From contig CM034126.1 in assembly GCA_019914995.1 (NCBI GenBank), positions 9,367,001 to 9,431,000 on the forward strand: 64,000 bases of DNA, read 5' to 3'. Numbering within the stretch: position 1 is the stretch's first letter; each line of letters begins with the position of its first letter. Below the pieces are notes generated by a model. It was not told the DNA's origin. It searched no databases and was given only the letters and a program-made list of their open reading frames with translations. Below are positions 38,222 to 51,967 of this stretch, piece after piece. Made by a program: the position numbers and the translations under genes. The stretch is from Acanthochlamys bracteata (taxonomy: Eukaryota > Streptophyta > Magnoliopsida > Pandanales > Velloziaceae).

Positions 38222-38769
38222 AGGATGGCAATTCGAATTCGTGAGTTAGTTTCGAATTAATTTATAAAACAATCGAGTCAAAATCATTCAATTTTAATTC
38301 AACCTATTTAATTGTACAATCAAAATTGTTAACCATAATCTAATTTATTTAATAACCGAAATAAATTCAGATCGACCTATTTAATAATTAAAATTATTAA
38401 AAATTAATTTTTATAATAATATATGAAATTATTTAGTATAATATATCTAAAAAAATATTATAAAATCTATTAATTACGTAAAAATTAAGTAAATTAGATT
38501 AAATTAAGAAAAAATATATATATAAATTAAATTAAAAATTATATTATTATTCTAAATATCTTTAATTATTATTAAATAATGTATGCTATACAAATAGTTA
38601 TACGGATTAAACGGATTAATTTTAAATCAATTCGAATCAGATACGAATACGTTTAAATTTTTGGATCAATTTCGGATCAATCTGAATCCAATTAAGATCT
38701 GATCCGAACTTGACCATTTGGATCGATTTTGGATCGGACTTGTAAGTTGGGTCGGCAATTGCCACCTCT
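38222..38769. repeat. Interspersed repeat with inverted GGTGGCAATT-like ends
   Basis: The left end AGGATGGCAATTCGAATTC and the right end GGCAATTGCCACCTCT form a short inverted match (AGGtGGCAATT). The 548-bp interior is non-coding, with repeated words like ATTTAATAATT and GGATCAATTTCGGATC. It resembles the shorter copy at 36695-36882. It could be a non-autonomous DNA element; the family is unknown. Confidence 0.5.
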
Positions 38770-39507
38770 AAACTCTACGTGATTCAATAAACCCTCGTAC
38801 AAGATATAGTATTGTTTTTGCATTTTGTGTTTCACACTTGGAACATAAGGAAATTACAGAAATAGGTCCTATTATTATATTTTCTGCGAAGCTGCTTATG
38901 CTTCATTTCGTTTATAAAAGAAAGGAATCTCACTTGCAATGCGAACTAGTACCTGCCGCCAATTTTGTAGCTATTTTGCATAAAACAGTAGCAGCATTCC
39001 AACTGACGTGTTAAAAAATTTACGACGCAGCAGATTTTTTTTTTTTTGAAAGCTAGGCGCCATGGTAGATTGCGTTGCTTTTTTTGGGAAAACCAGGCAC
39101 TGCCTGCTGAGATGCCTTACTTTATGCTTGAGTTTGGAGAAACAAAACTTCAAGATAATCACAACGCCCAAACCTTGTGTGTACATGTATAAGGGAATAC
39201 ATTTCAAGAGCTGTCAGAAAGTCTCAATAACATAAAAGGCACCTAGAAGTAACTGCACCAACTCCATCTTCGTGATTTACATGGATCCGGAAAAGCTGAA
39301 GTGACGCTGAGAGTTATTGGATAAAGAGGGCCAAACACCATTTGTCAACAGCCTTACAAATTTAATCTGGGTTTTGTCCAGTGAACAACACTTATTCATC
39401 CAATATAGAAATTCTTGCATACAAGGCAAATTATAAACACCCTGAAGGCATATGTGTTATACATTAAGGTTATAAAGTTCACAGCAATATAGCAATTATT
39501 CTACTCA

Positions 39508-42500
39508 TCAATTAGCTTCAACAGCATGGCCTGCAGCACCTTTTTTGACAAAAGCTTTCAGGTATTCATTCCTACAAACACAAAGGCGCAAAAGTAAAGT
39601 AATTAATAAGGGATGCACAAAGATCCTAACAAAAACAGGCATGCTCCTTGTAACACATTGACTAGAAGCCAATGCGACATAAACTTTGCATACCTAGCAG
39701 GGAGGTCATCATGAGGGCGGTTGTAAGGTGTCCAAACTGGATCACCGACAAAGAGACGCATCGCCTATAGCACAAAGGGAAGATCATCAGAACAACAATG
39801 TGCAAACAGAATATAACTAGAGAAATGGTTGATTGAAGACAAAATGTTACACAAAGAATGCTGCGCATTTTGATCAAGTACCTAAAACATTTTGAGATAT
39901 TTGCATGCCACAAAACACCCTAACTAAATGAAGCATCACTAGTTAAATGTGCTTACTAGTTACTAGTTATTACTAGTTAATCAAGACACTGTCAGTAAAA
40001 GGCTTGGAACATCTAAAAAGAAATGTTGATTTCAGATTCCTAACAAACTGAGATATAGAGTAGACAGCCAAGGAGGTACTGGGAGACAGATGAACAAGAA
40101 TATTGCAGGTTAATCCAGCTTCTATTATGGCAAAAAGCGACCTACTCAGGGAGTGTGTTTTCGATACTTATATCTAATGCCAGTGATAATGCATTACACA
40201 AGACATCCTTGATTCTTGTTTTTCTTTGAAAAAAAAAGGCACCACTGGTTACTGACTGAATAAAGATGTACTTCAGCACCACCGGATGGCAAAAGGGCCT
40301 GTGCAATCTAAAAATCAAATGGTCACTTTGAATATGGACATATTGAGGTTGCATCCCAGGAGATATCAAAAGAAGGTAACAGTAGAGACAATAGGGGTAA
40401 GCTTGGGTTCCACTATATGAAGAGTGTGGTAGTAAAGGATAACCACAACGTGATACATTCATAAATTGTCCATGCGGTACCTTGATGTAGTTGCTTGTAT
40501 CCAGCGTGAAACGATGATACATTCCAGCAGGTAAGACGATCATGCCTCCTTTTTTAACTGCTATACGTATCCACTGGTCATTCTGGTCCCTTACATCAAA
40601 ATAACCTTCACCAGCAACAAGATGGACATAAAACTGTAATACCAATATTCTTAGAGAATTGCCTAAATATCAATCAACAAAAGCTCATACCACTCCCTTC
40701 AAGACAATAGCGGATCTCCTCGTCAGTGTGCAAGTGTTCTTCAAAGAAATCCTTTATCTTGGCTTCATAATTGGGCAGCTTCTCTGGGCATACTTCAATT
40801 ATGTCCTGCAAATAACACATGCTGGTATTCCTCAACGACTAGTTACTTTGTACTCACTTTGCTTAAGTAACTATGATTTGGCTTCTCAAATTTTCTTTAA
40901 GAGAAAAGCTTCTTCCATATGAAAAAATATGACGCACCACGTATGAGTAACCTCTTGTTTCCCGAATCTTTTTTAAATTCTCATCATTTTCATAGTCATC
41001 TGCATCCAGCCGCCAGCTGACTACTCCTAATTCTGCAAGATAAACCATCAATACCAATCCAATTCTATGAAAAAGGATATGCTTAGTAGTGACTAAGGAG
41101 CTGATTAACATGGACTCCTACCTTTAAGTTTGTGCAAAGGTACATCTTCCTTTGGTTCACGGTGATGAGGAAGCCGCTGGTCCTCTTCACTGTTATCCAT
41201 GTACCAAGCTTGGATCACTTCCTCCTTACCATCCTGGATCATATTTATATTTGCACGGTTCAGTTATTGTGGCTTTAAAATTTGGAATCATACTAAGATC
41301 ACAAGAACATTACTTGCACATTCTACTTGATAAACTGCCATCGTAGAACATCATACAAAGTTTAAAGCCAACTATCAACATAACAACAGTGTCAAAATCA
41401 TTGCTGCATTCATATGCTATACAAAAGATTTGCGAAATAAGAAATCTCTTGCATGTGCTAGTTAATGCAGAACATAATCTAACTCAAATTACAAACAAAT
41501 TCCAACAAAAGCAAGAAATGTACTAAATTAAAATAGCAAGATAAACGTATAAAGAAATAGCATAAGATATGTATTGCGGCAAGTTATGATCTGATTCTTC
41601 TATCTAATATATTTTTATAGCCCATGATAAATATGGGCAACCACCAGTCTGTCCTCTACATGCCAAGCCCGAAAAACAACGTCAACTCTTTACTTTGTGT
41701 AAGAGTGTAGCACATACACATTACAATAATCAAGTCATCTCTTTATCTTGTAGGCTAGTCTTGACTTAAATCACCATTTGTACATACTTCTACTGAAGTC
41801 ATCCAGATTGGGCAATCTACACACAGCTCCAATTAACCACATCTTTTCCCTAATTGAGGTAAACTCCCTAAGAGCTGCTCAGTCAAAACTAGTCAAGAAA
41901 ATTTTAAAGCTTCCTTCGTTTTATAAGAAGATTCCAAACAGTGAAATGTCCTTCTCCTTATCATAAGAGACTCCAATTTCTACTGCTTAAAATAACTACA
42001 GAGATGAATTAAATGCAACCAAGGTTCAACTTTGAAGAAATCAAGGACAAAAATCTTAGCAAGAAGAAGTAGTTCATTTGCATATATTTCCCCATCTTAG
42101 TCGAATAACACATCAAAAGAGTTAGTTGCCAAACCTGTCCATCTTATCACCCAAACACAATGACTTCAATTTCCCATTCCATCTGGATATATCTAATTCA
42201 TGCATAAGTACATATAGACTAGAAATATAACGAAGCAGCTCCTGTACTAGAAATATAATGAAGCAACACCTGTACTGGAAATATAAAGCTCAAACACCAG
42301 CAACTGCTCTCGAGACAGATAAGGTATAAAAAATAACGCCAAAACTTTATCTTTTCTTCCCCCCCTAAAGAATGAAAACTTCATCTAATTACTAATTACT
42401 TTACTAGAAGAGGAAGTCTTTTATTTCACTCTGAAACACCACAATTTAGAAACAAACAAACCAGAAAGCTAATTTAATAATACAATATCCTCCAATCAAA

Positions 42501-42647
42501 CTATAATCACTGTCTCATCTTAATCTGCTCAAATCAAACCAGCCGGAATACGATTGATAAACATACAGACAATCAAATCAAGATTAGAGATAAACAAGAA
42601 AAGGAGAACGAGAGAGAGAGAGAGATTACCTGGAAGAAATCTTCCAT
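39508..42647 (-). CDS. ARD1: Acireductone dioxygenase (methionine salvage)
   Basis: Seven exons (42647-42630, 41233-41122, 41032-40938, 40805-40691, 40605-40481, 39764-39694, 39571-39508) keep frame for 199 residues, the usual plant length. The enzyme is a cupin that oxidises 1,2-dihydroxy-3-keto-5-methylthiopentene. With Fe(II) it gives formate and the keto acid precursor of methionine; with Ni(II) it gives CO, formate and methylthiopropionate. The metal ligands are all present: H99, H101 and E105 in [18 protein letters not shown], and H144 in LPAGMYHRF. The opening is [19 protein letters not shown] and the C-terminus [20 protein letters not shown]. The first exon codes only six residues and is followed by a 1.4-kb intron that starts with a CT-repeat tract. 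In plants this protein acts in the Yang cycle that recycles methylthioadenosine from ethylene and polyamine synthesis. Confidence 0.97.
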
Positions 42648-45600
42648 ATTGGTCAGCGCGTTATTTTCTTCTCACCGGTGTTTTGCCTTGAGAAGACGAG
42701 AGAATTTACAGCCAGGAAAAACCAATGATTATGCAAGGTGGAGATCTGTTCCATTGTACCACCGGAACATTATTCAATTCAGTGTCCTATTGCAACGCAC
42801 GAGTATCTAGAGGTAGCTGACAAAATTAAGGTCAGAACAGAATGCTGAAATCAAAATTTGTCTGTAAAGTACGAACGTATTTTTGGGTACTGCGTACGAC
42901 ATGTTGGATAAGTTTATTATATTTAACACAATACATTTGATCAGTTTGGATCCGCTTACCTATATTGTTCCTAAGGTACATTACATATGTTGAAGAAAAA
43001 TCAGCAATAGAAATTGTGGTAATCTTTTGGTTGGCGTATTTTCAACGCTCTGGGAGCACGTTAAACAAAAAAATCGTCATTCTATATTAGATCAAATCCA
43101 GATTAGGACTCTGATTACCGGAGCAGTTGATAACCATATTGTTAGATCCGGAACGAACTATCAGCCGGACCGATTAAAAAATTATCGATCTAAAACTAAA
43201 GCTAATTTGGATTTTCAAATAGACCGTTTGTCAAGTGATCCGTTGCAACCCGATACTTTGGCACATATTTGGGTCAATTCGAATTGAATAAAATAAAAAA
43301 AAATTTTAAAAATAACGATGTCTTTTAATACAAAAAATAATTATTAGTAGTTTTATACTAAAAATAATATATAATATATATTTTGTATTTAGGTATAAAT
43401 AACGTAAAAATTATTAGTGATTTTTTTATTGCAAATAATTCTGACTCATAGATGTATACTTAAGAATATCTTATTTTATTTATATTTCTTTTTTATGATT
43501 TTATTTTGCAGTTGTTTTTCTATCTTCTTCTCATCATTCTTAATCTTGACGGTGAACTATCTGTTACACTATATGTCTCAAACTATCAAAGGCCCGTATT
43601 TTATTTAGAGATGAATTTCTTATAAAAGATGACTATATTTTGCATGATAAGATATTACTGTTAAGTGTCCAGATTAAGTTGAAATTTTAATCTTAGTAGA
43701 GTTGTTGTGGAGCTTGAATTTTAGTTATGAGTTTTAGCTATAAATAAAGATATTTGGCACCTCATGTATCAGGGAAGAAAATTTGAGTTAGTTATTTTAT
43801 TTTTATTTTATATTTAGTTCTAGTTTATCCAGCATTAGAATAATTTCGCTGTTTGTATGATCACGAATCGTAACACTACCTCAACTGGTCTTTCTTTCCG
43901 GCTTAAGATCAACCCTTCTTAGATATAAATGTTTTTTCACCTCACATCAGGCTTTCATTTTCCTTTCTAATCGTTGCCAGCAATCTTTGCCATGCGGGGC
44001 AAAACTAGAATTTTGTCAGCCGTTTCACTGACGATTAGGCAGGCATACATGTGTGAAGTCGAATCCATCTAGAATTCAAAAATTGGATCAAATCTAACCG
44101 AATCATTCCTCCCTCTTTATTCGTTGCTGCAACAGCCATCACCGTCGGCAAAGAAGCTGACTTGAGTATTAACTTCTTCACTTATTTGCGGAGATTGTGA
44201 AGGGATCAAAAACATTTTCAGAAGCATGTATGTGTGCATACAGAGACAGCGCTTGCTTAAAACCGCCTAGCTCCACAACGGAACAAATTGATCGTGTCCA
44301 TGAAATCTCCATCAATGAGTTTTTGTTCAAATTCGTTGGAGACTTTTTGTTCTACTGTAGTAACTATTCAAAAAGTTTTTAAAAACATGATTGTATACGA
44401 TAAATATTGGATATGTTTTTGAAGTTATATCTTTCATATTTTTGAAGCAATAGTCTTCAAGACAATAACCAAAAGACCCAAATACAGTATAATTTATATA
44501 TTTTAAATGTTATAAATTAGCTACATTGTATCTATAACTGCTTGTACATACAACAATAGATAGCAAACTCGTATGTCTCCAAGAGCAGGACTCGGCTCAC
44601 TGCCCTGTTAGATTTCGTAATTACAATTTCTAGCAACAACTTGAAAACTGGTTTGATATAAACAATTCAAATAATAAATCGACTATGGAAATGCACTTCA
44701 AATTGATTGTTTAAACAAATTTCTAGTATGCAGGCTTACCACTGATTTTAAAAATTAATTGGAAGGTGAGGCGATTCAATAATGGACCAATTTTCATGTA
44801 TGTAGTATAGGCTTACCATTGTATTCCATAACCTACTTATGTGTCAGAAATATTATGTATGAGGGAATAAACTAGATCACATACATACAACATTTTTCAT
44901 CAGCTTTAAGTGTATATAAAGACTTAATCTTCTATGCCAAACACCATAGGAAGTTGCAAACAAACTGCCCATACTATGCCAAACACCACAGGAAGTTGCA
45001 AACAGACTACCCATATATAATTATATATAAGGTCAATTGCACCATTAAGGATCAAGCAAGCTACAAACTTAAAGTGACTGAAAAAAATAGAACCTTATCT
45101 TCAAGAAGTTTATGTAATCGCTGTTCTTGCTGATGCCATCTCCAAATCCCAACTTGCAAAAAATGAATATTGTAAAGATATGCTTAAACACAAAGATTTC
45201 ACAAGGTAAGTTAGGAAGCAAATTGTTGGTGAGAATCACTGCATTTCCTGTACATCTAACATGAATTCAAGATTGTCATTAGAACCAAACAGTACTTGCT
45301 TTTCTTATTAAGTCTTAATTTCAAATCACATGCTCACAAATAAGAAGCAACACATATCACTTATTTCATGCAAATGAATTACGAGTTAGATTACAAAAGC
45401 ATGAGCTGAAGCTAGAAACAATTATTATAATCTCACTAAATCAAACACATAGTTAGAATAGAAAATAAAAATCACAACCAGGAATCTAAGTAAACTTAAG
45501 TATAACAAAATATGGTTCAAGTCTGAAGCAACCTATGTCAATGCAGTTGAACTTTTGTATGGTTTGCTAAACTGAATCAACGTCTGCTTAAAATCGAACT

Positions 45601-47560
45601 TATTTTTTAGCAATCTCACAGCTAATAAGTTTGTGAGAATCACCTTCACTTAAACAACACTGGAGCCAACATTACAGGAAGTAAACGTGCCAGAGAGAAG
45701 AAGAAAATTAACGAAGAAGGAACAAGACACACGAACGAAGCCAATGAGCTAGAAAATGGTTCAGAACTTGACCGGTACATGTTTATTAACTTTATTTTTT
45801 TTTATAATAATACTACGGGTAGAATCATTCAATCGGATTGACCCGTAACTTGACCGGGTCGACCCGAATCTTATCGATTTAATGCATACCTAGTTCTGCT
45901 GTTAACTCGGTCCAAAATCGGTATCAGATCGCCGAGTTTCGGTCTGACTCTGCCAATCCGGATCGAGTTTTAATACTCTGGTTAGTGGTGCCATAATTAC
46001 AGTAATTCGGCGACTCACTGTTATTGTGTTGTTGGTGGCAGTGCCATGGCGGTAATTTTTTGTTACTCACTATGATTATTATTGTTATTGTTGCTCCCAA
46101 AAACAACGTCGATGATGTAGTGTTTCATTTCTCGCAGCTGTCGACGCTTTGGTACTATTGATCTGACGGGTTGACTCATTCTTCTGCCGGATTAACTCGG
46201 AAATCGTCGATCCAGATAATTTTTCGGATCGACTTCCGCATCAAACTATGCTAATAACCTAAAAGTGGAGTTTTTTTTTTTTTTTTTTGTTAAAGTTAAT
46301 GTTTGGTATAACTTTTTTAGATGATATTTGAACTTTTTTAAGTTAAAAAATATAATCGCATCATAAAAAATATTTTTTAAAATACAATTTGAAAGATATA
46401 TGCGAATTCTATATTATGGGATAATTCTATATACAAGTTTTTTTTATTTTAAATCATGCAATATTTTTTTGAAAAGCATTTTTCTAAGAAACTTTACTTT
46501 TCAGCTATCTCAAATATTGCCTAAATAACCTTTTTAATGTAAAATATTTTCTTAACCTTACTTTTCAAAATAAGTTTTTTAAACCATTTTTTACTTAAAT
46601 AGGGGAAACTATGTTTAGGGTTCCTCAATTTTCTTCCTATCTTTTTTTTTTTTTCTTACGAATCATCAATTTTGCAATGCCTCTGAGCACGTATGTGCAC
46701 GGTTTTGGCAAGATAATAGTTAAAAGAAATATTGCATTTGTCCATTAAATTTTGCGAAAAAATTGACATCAAATCATGCAATATCTAGTGACAAGAATCT
46801 TCAAAAATACAAAACAAATATGTAGAAATCATAGTTTCTTCTTGATTTTGTTCATATTTTAAATGAAAATCATATTAGACTTAGGCTTGAGGATGAGACG
46901 AGTAGGTGGTAGAAAAATCGTTGAAGAGATTATCTAAGTGAGGTTTAGAGAAAATACGTATTTGTTACTTATTTACTTCACTTTAAAAAAAAAATTGTAG
47001 TTAAAATTACGTAATTTGATGATTAAAAAATTGAAGAACTTAAGAATAGTTTGGTCTATTTAAGTCAAAAAACATTAGAATATAAAATTTTTAACATAAA
47101 TTAAAATATTTCATATTGTAAAAAGATTATTTATGTAAAAAATCTATAAAAGATTTGAGTTTCTCAACTCAAATAATAACACAATAAATTACCGTCTATT
47201 TGCACCGAAAACTATAACGAAGAAATTGACACTCATATAGAAAAATATTTGAGTGCTTAAAATAAATCTGAAAAGGAATTTATTTTAAATTTTTTAAAAA
47301 AATATTTATCTTTTTACCTATATTTATTATGATATACAATTTATTTTTATTTTTCTAAAATTAGAAAAGTAAAATACTATAAAATTACTTTTAAGAAATA
47401 TAAAAATAAATAAAATAGTTGAGAAGATATATCATCGTTGCCGCCTGTGCTTCCAATTACATAGACCCAACCGAAAAGATAAATCTGGGCGTTGATCCTG
47501 TTGGTGTAGATCAGAATCAAAGGCCTGAATCCGCTCCATTTATCTTCTTCTTCTTCTGTT
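42648..47560. other. Intergenic spacer between divergent genes
   Basis: This region lies between the ARD start (42647) and the SICKLE-like start (47655). It holds both promoters, AT-rich blocks (43.3-43.6 and 46.3-47.4 kb), sequence rich in GATC/CGGATCAATT words (about 43.05-43.3 and 45.8-46.25 kb), and a 42-bp tandem duplication. One short stretch near 45.1-45.3 kb reads like small minus-strand exons but could not be joined into a gene. Confidence 0.5.
44934..45017. repeat. 42-bp tandem duplication, two copies
   Basis: The unit beginning CTATGCCAAACACCATAGGA is present at 44934-44975 and again at 44976-45017 with three mismatches. It shows no coding meaning. The mild divergence suggests a fairly old local duplication. 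Confidence 0.8.
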
Positions 47561-47654
47561 TGAAAATCCTTCCGTGACTTCGTCTAGCGAGCCACTCGTC
47601 TTACTTCGTTTCCTTATTCTGATTCAAGCACCGGAAAAAGAAAAAAAATCCACG

Positions 47655-50600
47655 ATGGAAGAAGACTCTCTGAAGAGAAGAGAACGGTTGCAATCCCTCA
47701 GGGCACAAGCAGCTTCCTCACCCGCCATCGATCCTGCTTCACCCGTTTTTCCGCCTGCACAGCTTAGTAACCCTCTCGCCCAGACTCAATGGCCAACTGA
47801 GAGCTCGCCTGCAGCTGCCCGACGCTTTGATTACTACAGCAATCCAATGTCTGCTTTCTCAGGAAATAAGCGGCGGAGCTCTAATGCCGGTGGTTATATT
47901 CCCTCTCCTCGCCCTAATGGTAAAGCCCTCTCATTTAAATGATCCTTGAGGTTTGATATCAGACTGATTGTTGATGTGGATAGGGCTAATTTTTCCAGGA
48001 ATTGATTGGTAAAAATTTGAGTTTAGCTAAAAGATAGCGACTTCAGCTTCTTACTCTGTTGCATTATGGAGTTTGAATACTCGTTTTATCTGGAAAAAGG
48101 AAAATAAAAAAGAATTCTACATTTGGCTCTGTATGGTTTTCATTAGGAAAATGAAGTAGCTTTCTTTTGGTAGAGATACGCATTACATATTCTGGGTGTA
48201 ACTTTCATTGTGAAGGAACTATGCTCATGTTATAAACCAATAGAACTGCAGAATCTTAGCTCCTTATTATATTTATTACTTTTGAAAATGAACACCTATG
48301 CGTGCCTGGGTCCTTGTTCAAACACACTATGTTGTTCCTTACCTAGGAAAGGAAGCTAATAAGCACTTCGGTAAAAATGCCACATTAGCTTTCAGTAAAA
48401 GCTCTTGGGATAAGTAAGAAACCTAAGTATACAACAATGCATCTAATCAAACTTGACAAACCTCGAGTTTGTGAATTTTGAAATAGATCTTTGTCATGGA
48501 GAAGAAAGTAAGAACGCAATGATAAGTTCTTATGTTTTAGCTATGATGATCTACAATAGACAATTTTGTTATATTCACAGTATTTTCCAATTTCGTGTAT
48601 ATCTATGTTGTGAGGTGCAAGTGTGTAGGCTGGAACTTGAGCATGGTAGGGGACGTTATCTCTATGCTAGCTAAGATTTATAACATAACATTGGTTCATA
48701 CTAATGCTAGGTTTTTTTAAAAGTTTGGTTTCTTATAGTTGTTGCTTTGTGTCTGTACTTGTACAGAACTGGCTTGGATAGGTAATGTTGGCACTTTGAA
48801 TCACTTGCTGTATGAGTAAGCTATTCTATACCATTCGTTCACCCATTAAAAGGGAGTATTCATAACAGACTGTCATCTTCCTATCTAGAGATTTATCATA
48901 GTTGGAATGGACACTAAAGTGAACCTTGTTTACTTTGATAGAGGTAAATACAAGTGAGATGAAGATAAGGAAAAGTTGGGAAGAGAACTGTTGTGTACTT
49001 ACATTCTAAAGCCAATATTTTGGCAGTAAATGTAAAATTTAAAACATTAGAAACCATCGTATGTCTTCAGATTTCAGGTGCTTTCTCAGTTTCTCGAAAT
49101 ACAATGTGATGTAACGAAAAGTTCTAATAGATAGTTTCAACAGTAAGAGATATTATTGTTGATATAAAAATAATAGATATAACTCCAAATATCCTGTTGA
49201 GTCTGAGAATACCCAGGATAAAAGGATTCTAAATGTTCTATTGATTCTTACAGAATGTCAGAACAATTAGACATTAAGGTTCATTGATTCCTAAGGAATA
49301 CCGAACCATGATAATAAAGAGAAAAAACTCTCAAGTTTATAAATCTCCCATTTATAATCATGCTTACACGCATATAAATAGACTCAAAATTTAAAAAATT
49401 CCTAATAAAACATAACTTCAAACTCTAAATAGTTTTAGTTCTAGTAGAATACTAGAATTTATTATGACTTAGACTCTTAAAATAGTAAAACTCCAAATAA
49501 TTTTAATTATAATAAAATATTAGAATTTATTATGACAAAGACTCTTAATATAACTAAACTCGTTAATAGCTTGACACGTGCTACATCACAATGTCTGGAG
49601 AGAAATAAGGGGTCAGTTAAAATCTAGAACTAATGAAGCATTCTGCTTGTTATGTTTTCAATTATTGACGAGGATATGTGCTTTATTCTGCTTTTATCAT
49701 ATAAAGAAGACATTCTTCTTTAAATATGTTCTCATATTAGCTCCACGTTCAGCTATATCTTTCACATATTTAAGAGAGCATTGATTAGTTCACAGTCTCC
49801 TTTAAGTGGACTTTCATCTAAGCTACGTGCCTTTTTCCTCAGAGTGATAACCTACTCATGACTGTGATGCGCGTTAGGTGGTGGTCATGAGATTAGTATT
49901 AGGGTAACTTTTGTATCTCATTAACTGTCTCAAATTTCTATTTGAGATCTGCATAGCCAGAATGCTAGAATCTTCTATCCATAGTTCTATGAGAGTCTTT
50001 GAGCATAGGTAATGTAGGTGCTTATGAATTTAGCTTCTGCGTCTGAAGAATTCTGTCTTATCTAAAGGTTTTGTTTGGAGCTTCTTTAGCCTTTGGAAAT
50101 ATGTTTGTGGTGATCTGTTTTCAAATTTTCTTAGGGACCATTCTTTATGTGACTTACATGTTCTAGAAAAGTGTTATTGTGTAGTAAACTTTAATGTTGG
50201 GTAATTAGAGGATATCAGACTGAGCTGTTTGGTTGTAATCTATTGTAAATGCTCAGATTGAGCTGTAATCAAATTCAAAGTTGGGTAATTAGATGATGTC
50301 AGACTGAGCTTCTTTAGCATTTGTAGAATGCTCATTGTTTGTTCTTTGTTTATCACGAGGTAGCTAGTATGTCTTTCAGTTTCCACTTTGTCTCTTCTCC
50401 CTCATTCATTTTCATTGGAGAAGCAGTGGTCACTAGCATTCATCTTTCCTTTTTATCTTTATCCTCTGTACCTGATTCCTCAGTTCATTTTGTCTCCATT
50501 TCTTTTGTTCTACTTTCTACAATTTATGCTCGCTTTCTATAATAGTACTGATTCGCATTAATAATCACATCAGTACATCATAGCTTGTACCCAACACTCA

Positions 50601-51967
50601 GTGAAAGATAGCATGAACTGCAGGATACATGCATATATGCATGCTTCTAAGTAATTTGATGGATGGGAGGTGGATTGATGGAAGGTCGAGTATAACTGGT
50701 GATTGGGCACAATTGTCTGAATGAAAACTGGCTATTCTAAGAATAATGATTGCCATTTTTTAGCTTGTTGAGGGCTTAATTGACCCATTTCAATGGTTTT
50801 GAGTGGTAGATAAACACTTAATTGTGTGGTAATTTATACAATGAGCACTACGTGTTTCACATATGAAATTCGTTATGATGAAGCTATCTAGGCTCATTGC
50901 AAAACTAGGTGTCTGGAAGGTGCTCTTTGGATTCATGATTCAATACGATAGTTCTAAGTGCATTGCATCTATTGATTCACCATCCCCCAAAACTTCGATT
51001 CTCTGGAAGACCTTATAAAATATGATGGCCCTTGAGATGCTGTCTCCTCTCCTGTCATGATGTTGTATTATTTTTTAGAGCTTTGTTTAAAATAAGTGCT
51101 TGAGTTTATCAGTTATTGTGCTTATTCTCAATTTTAAGTATATAACATAGTTGTAAAATTCTTATTTTCTATGGAAAAAGAACATACTGGTTTATCTACA
51201 TTTCATAAGAAATAAAGCTGTGATTTTTTCATATAATGCTGAATCTCTTCTTTGAATGGTCAGGACCTAGGAGTTATCATGCAGCAAACACTGGCTCGCC
51301 TACTCCACACATTTCTATGAGTCAATCTCCCAATATTCACCAAAATGATTCGTGGAGAACTCCTGTTCAATATGGAAGCCCCTTCTTGGGGCATACAGGT
51401 GGGCAATTTTCTACTCCTCAGGTCTGGAACAACTCGTATGGTTCCCCACGACACAACTACACTGATCACCGGCCAAGGTATGCTTTTAGGAGCCCTAGCT
51501 TTGAGCAAGGCCACATTCTCATGCACAGCAGTGGAAGAGGTGGCAGTCCTATGAGTGACATGCCTGTAGGCAGTTCAAAATTTGGAAGATGTGCTGGTGG
51601 GAGATTCGGCAGTATTCCTCACAGTGGGAGGGGCAATGGAGGTTTTAGTGGCGGCAGGAGTTTCAGCAGCAGCCCTGGTCCTGGAAGGAGTGGCAAATGG
51701 TGGAGGGGTCATGGTGATGCAACTGCACAAAAGTCGGAGCATTTTTTTGTGAAAGACATGGTGGAAGATCCATGGAAGGATTTGAAGCCTGTGGTTGGGA
51801 ACATTCTTGTGCCTAGGGGTGGACAAGATTCTTGGCTTCCCAAATCAATAACCTCAAAGAAAGCCAGATATACTGGAAGTGGCACTGAGTTCAAGGACGG
51901 AGCAAGCTTTGCCGAGTACTTGGCCCTTGCACTGGAAGAGACTACTAATGATGAGAGTGCCACATAG
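47655..51967 (+). CDS. SIC: SICKLE-like proline/serine/glycine-rich protein
   Basis: Two exons (47655-47919 and 51264-51967), joined G|GTAAAG...TCAG|GA, give 322 residues. The N-terminus MEEDSLKRRERLQSLRAQAA is a charged helix-like head, followed by FDYYSNPMSAFSGNKRRSS, then a low-complexity P/S/G/R-rich middle (GGRFGSIPHSGRGNGGFSGG). The C-terminus is ordered and acidic (VEDPWKDLKPVVGNIL, GASFAEYLALALEE). As I recall, Arabidopsis SICKLE (At4g24500, about 320 residues) has this same head, phrase order and length. SICKLE is a nuclear protein linked to splicing, miRNA precursor processing and lariat RNA turnover. The KRRERL head and RG-rich middle would suit RNA or protein contacts (inference). 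The single intron is long (3.3 kb). The start is the first ATG in frame; frame also extends upstream without one. The gene is certain; the orthology is remembered, not tested. Confidence 0.8.
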
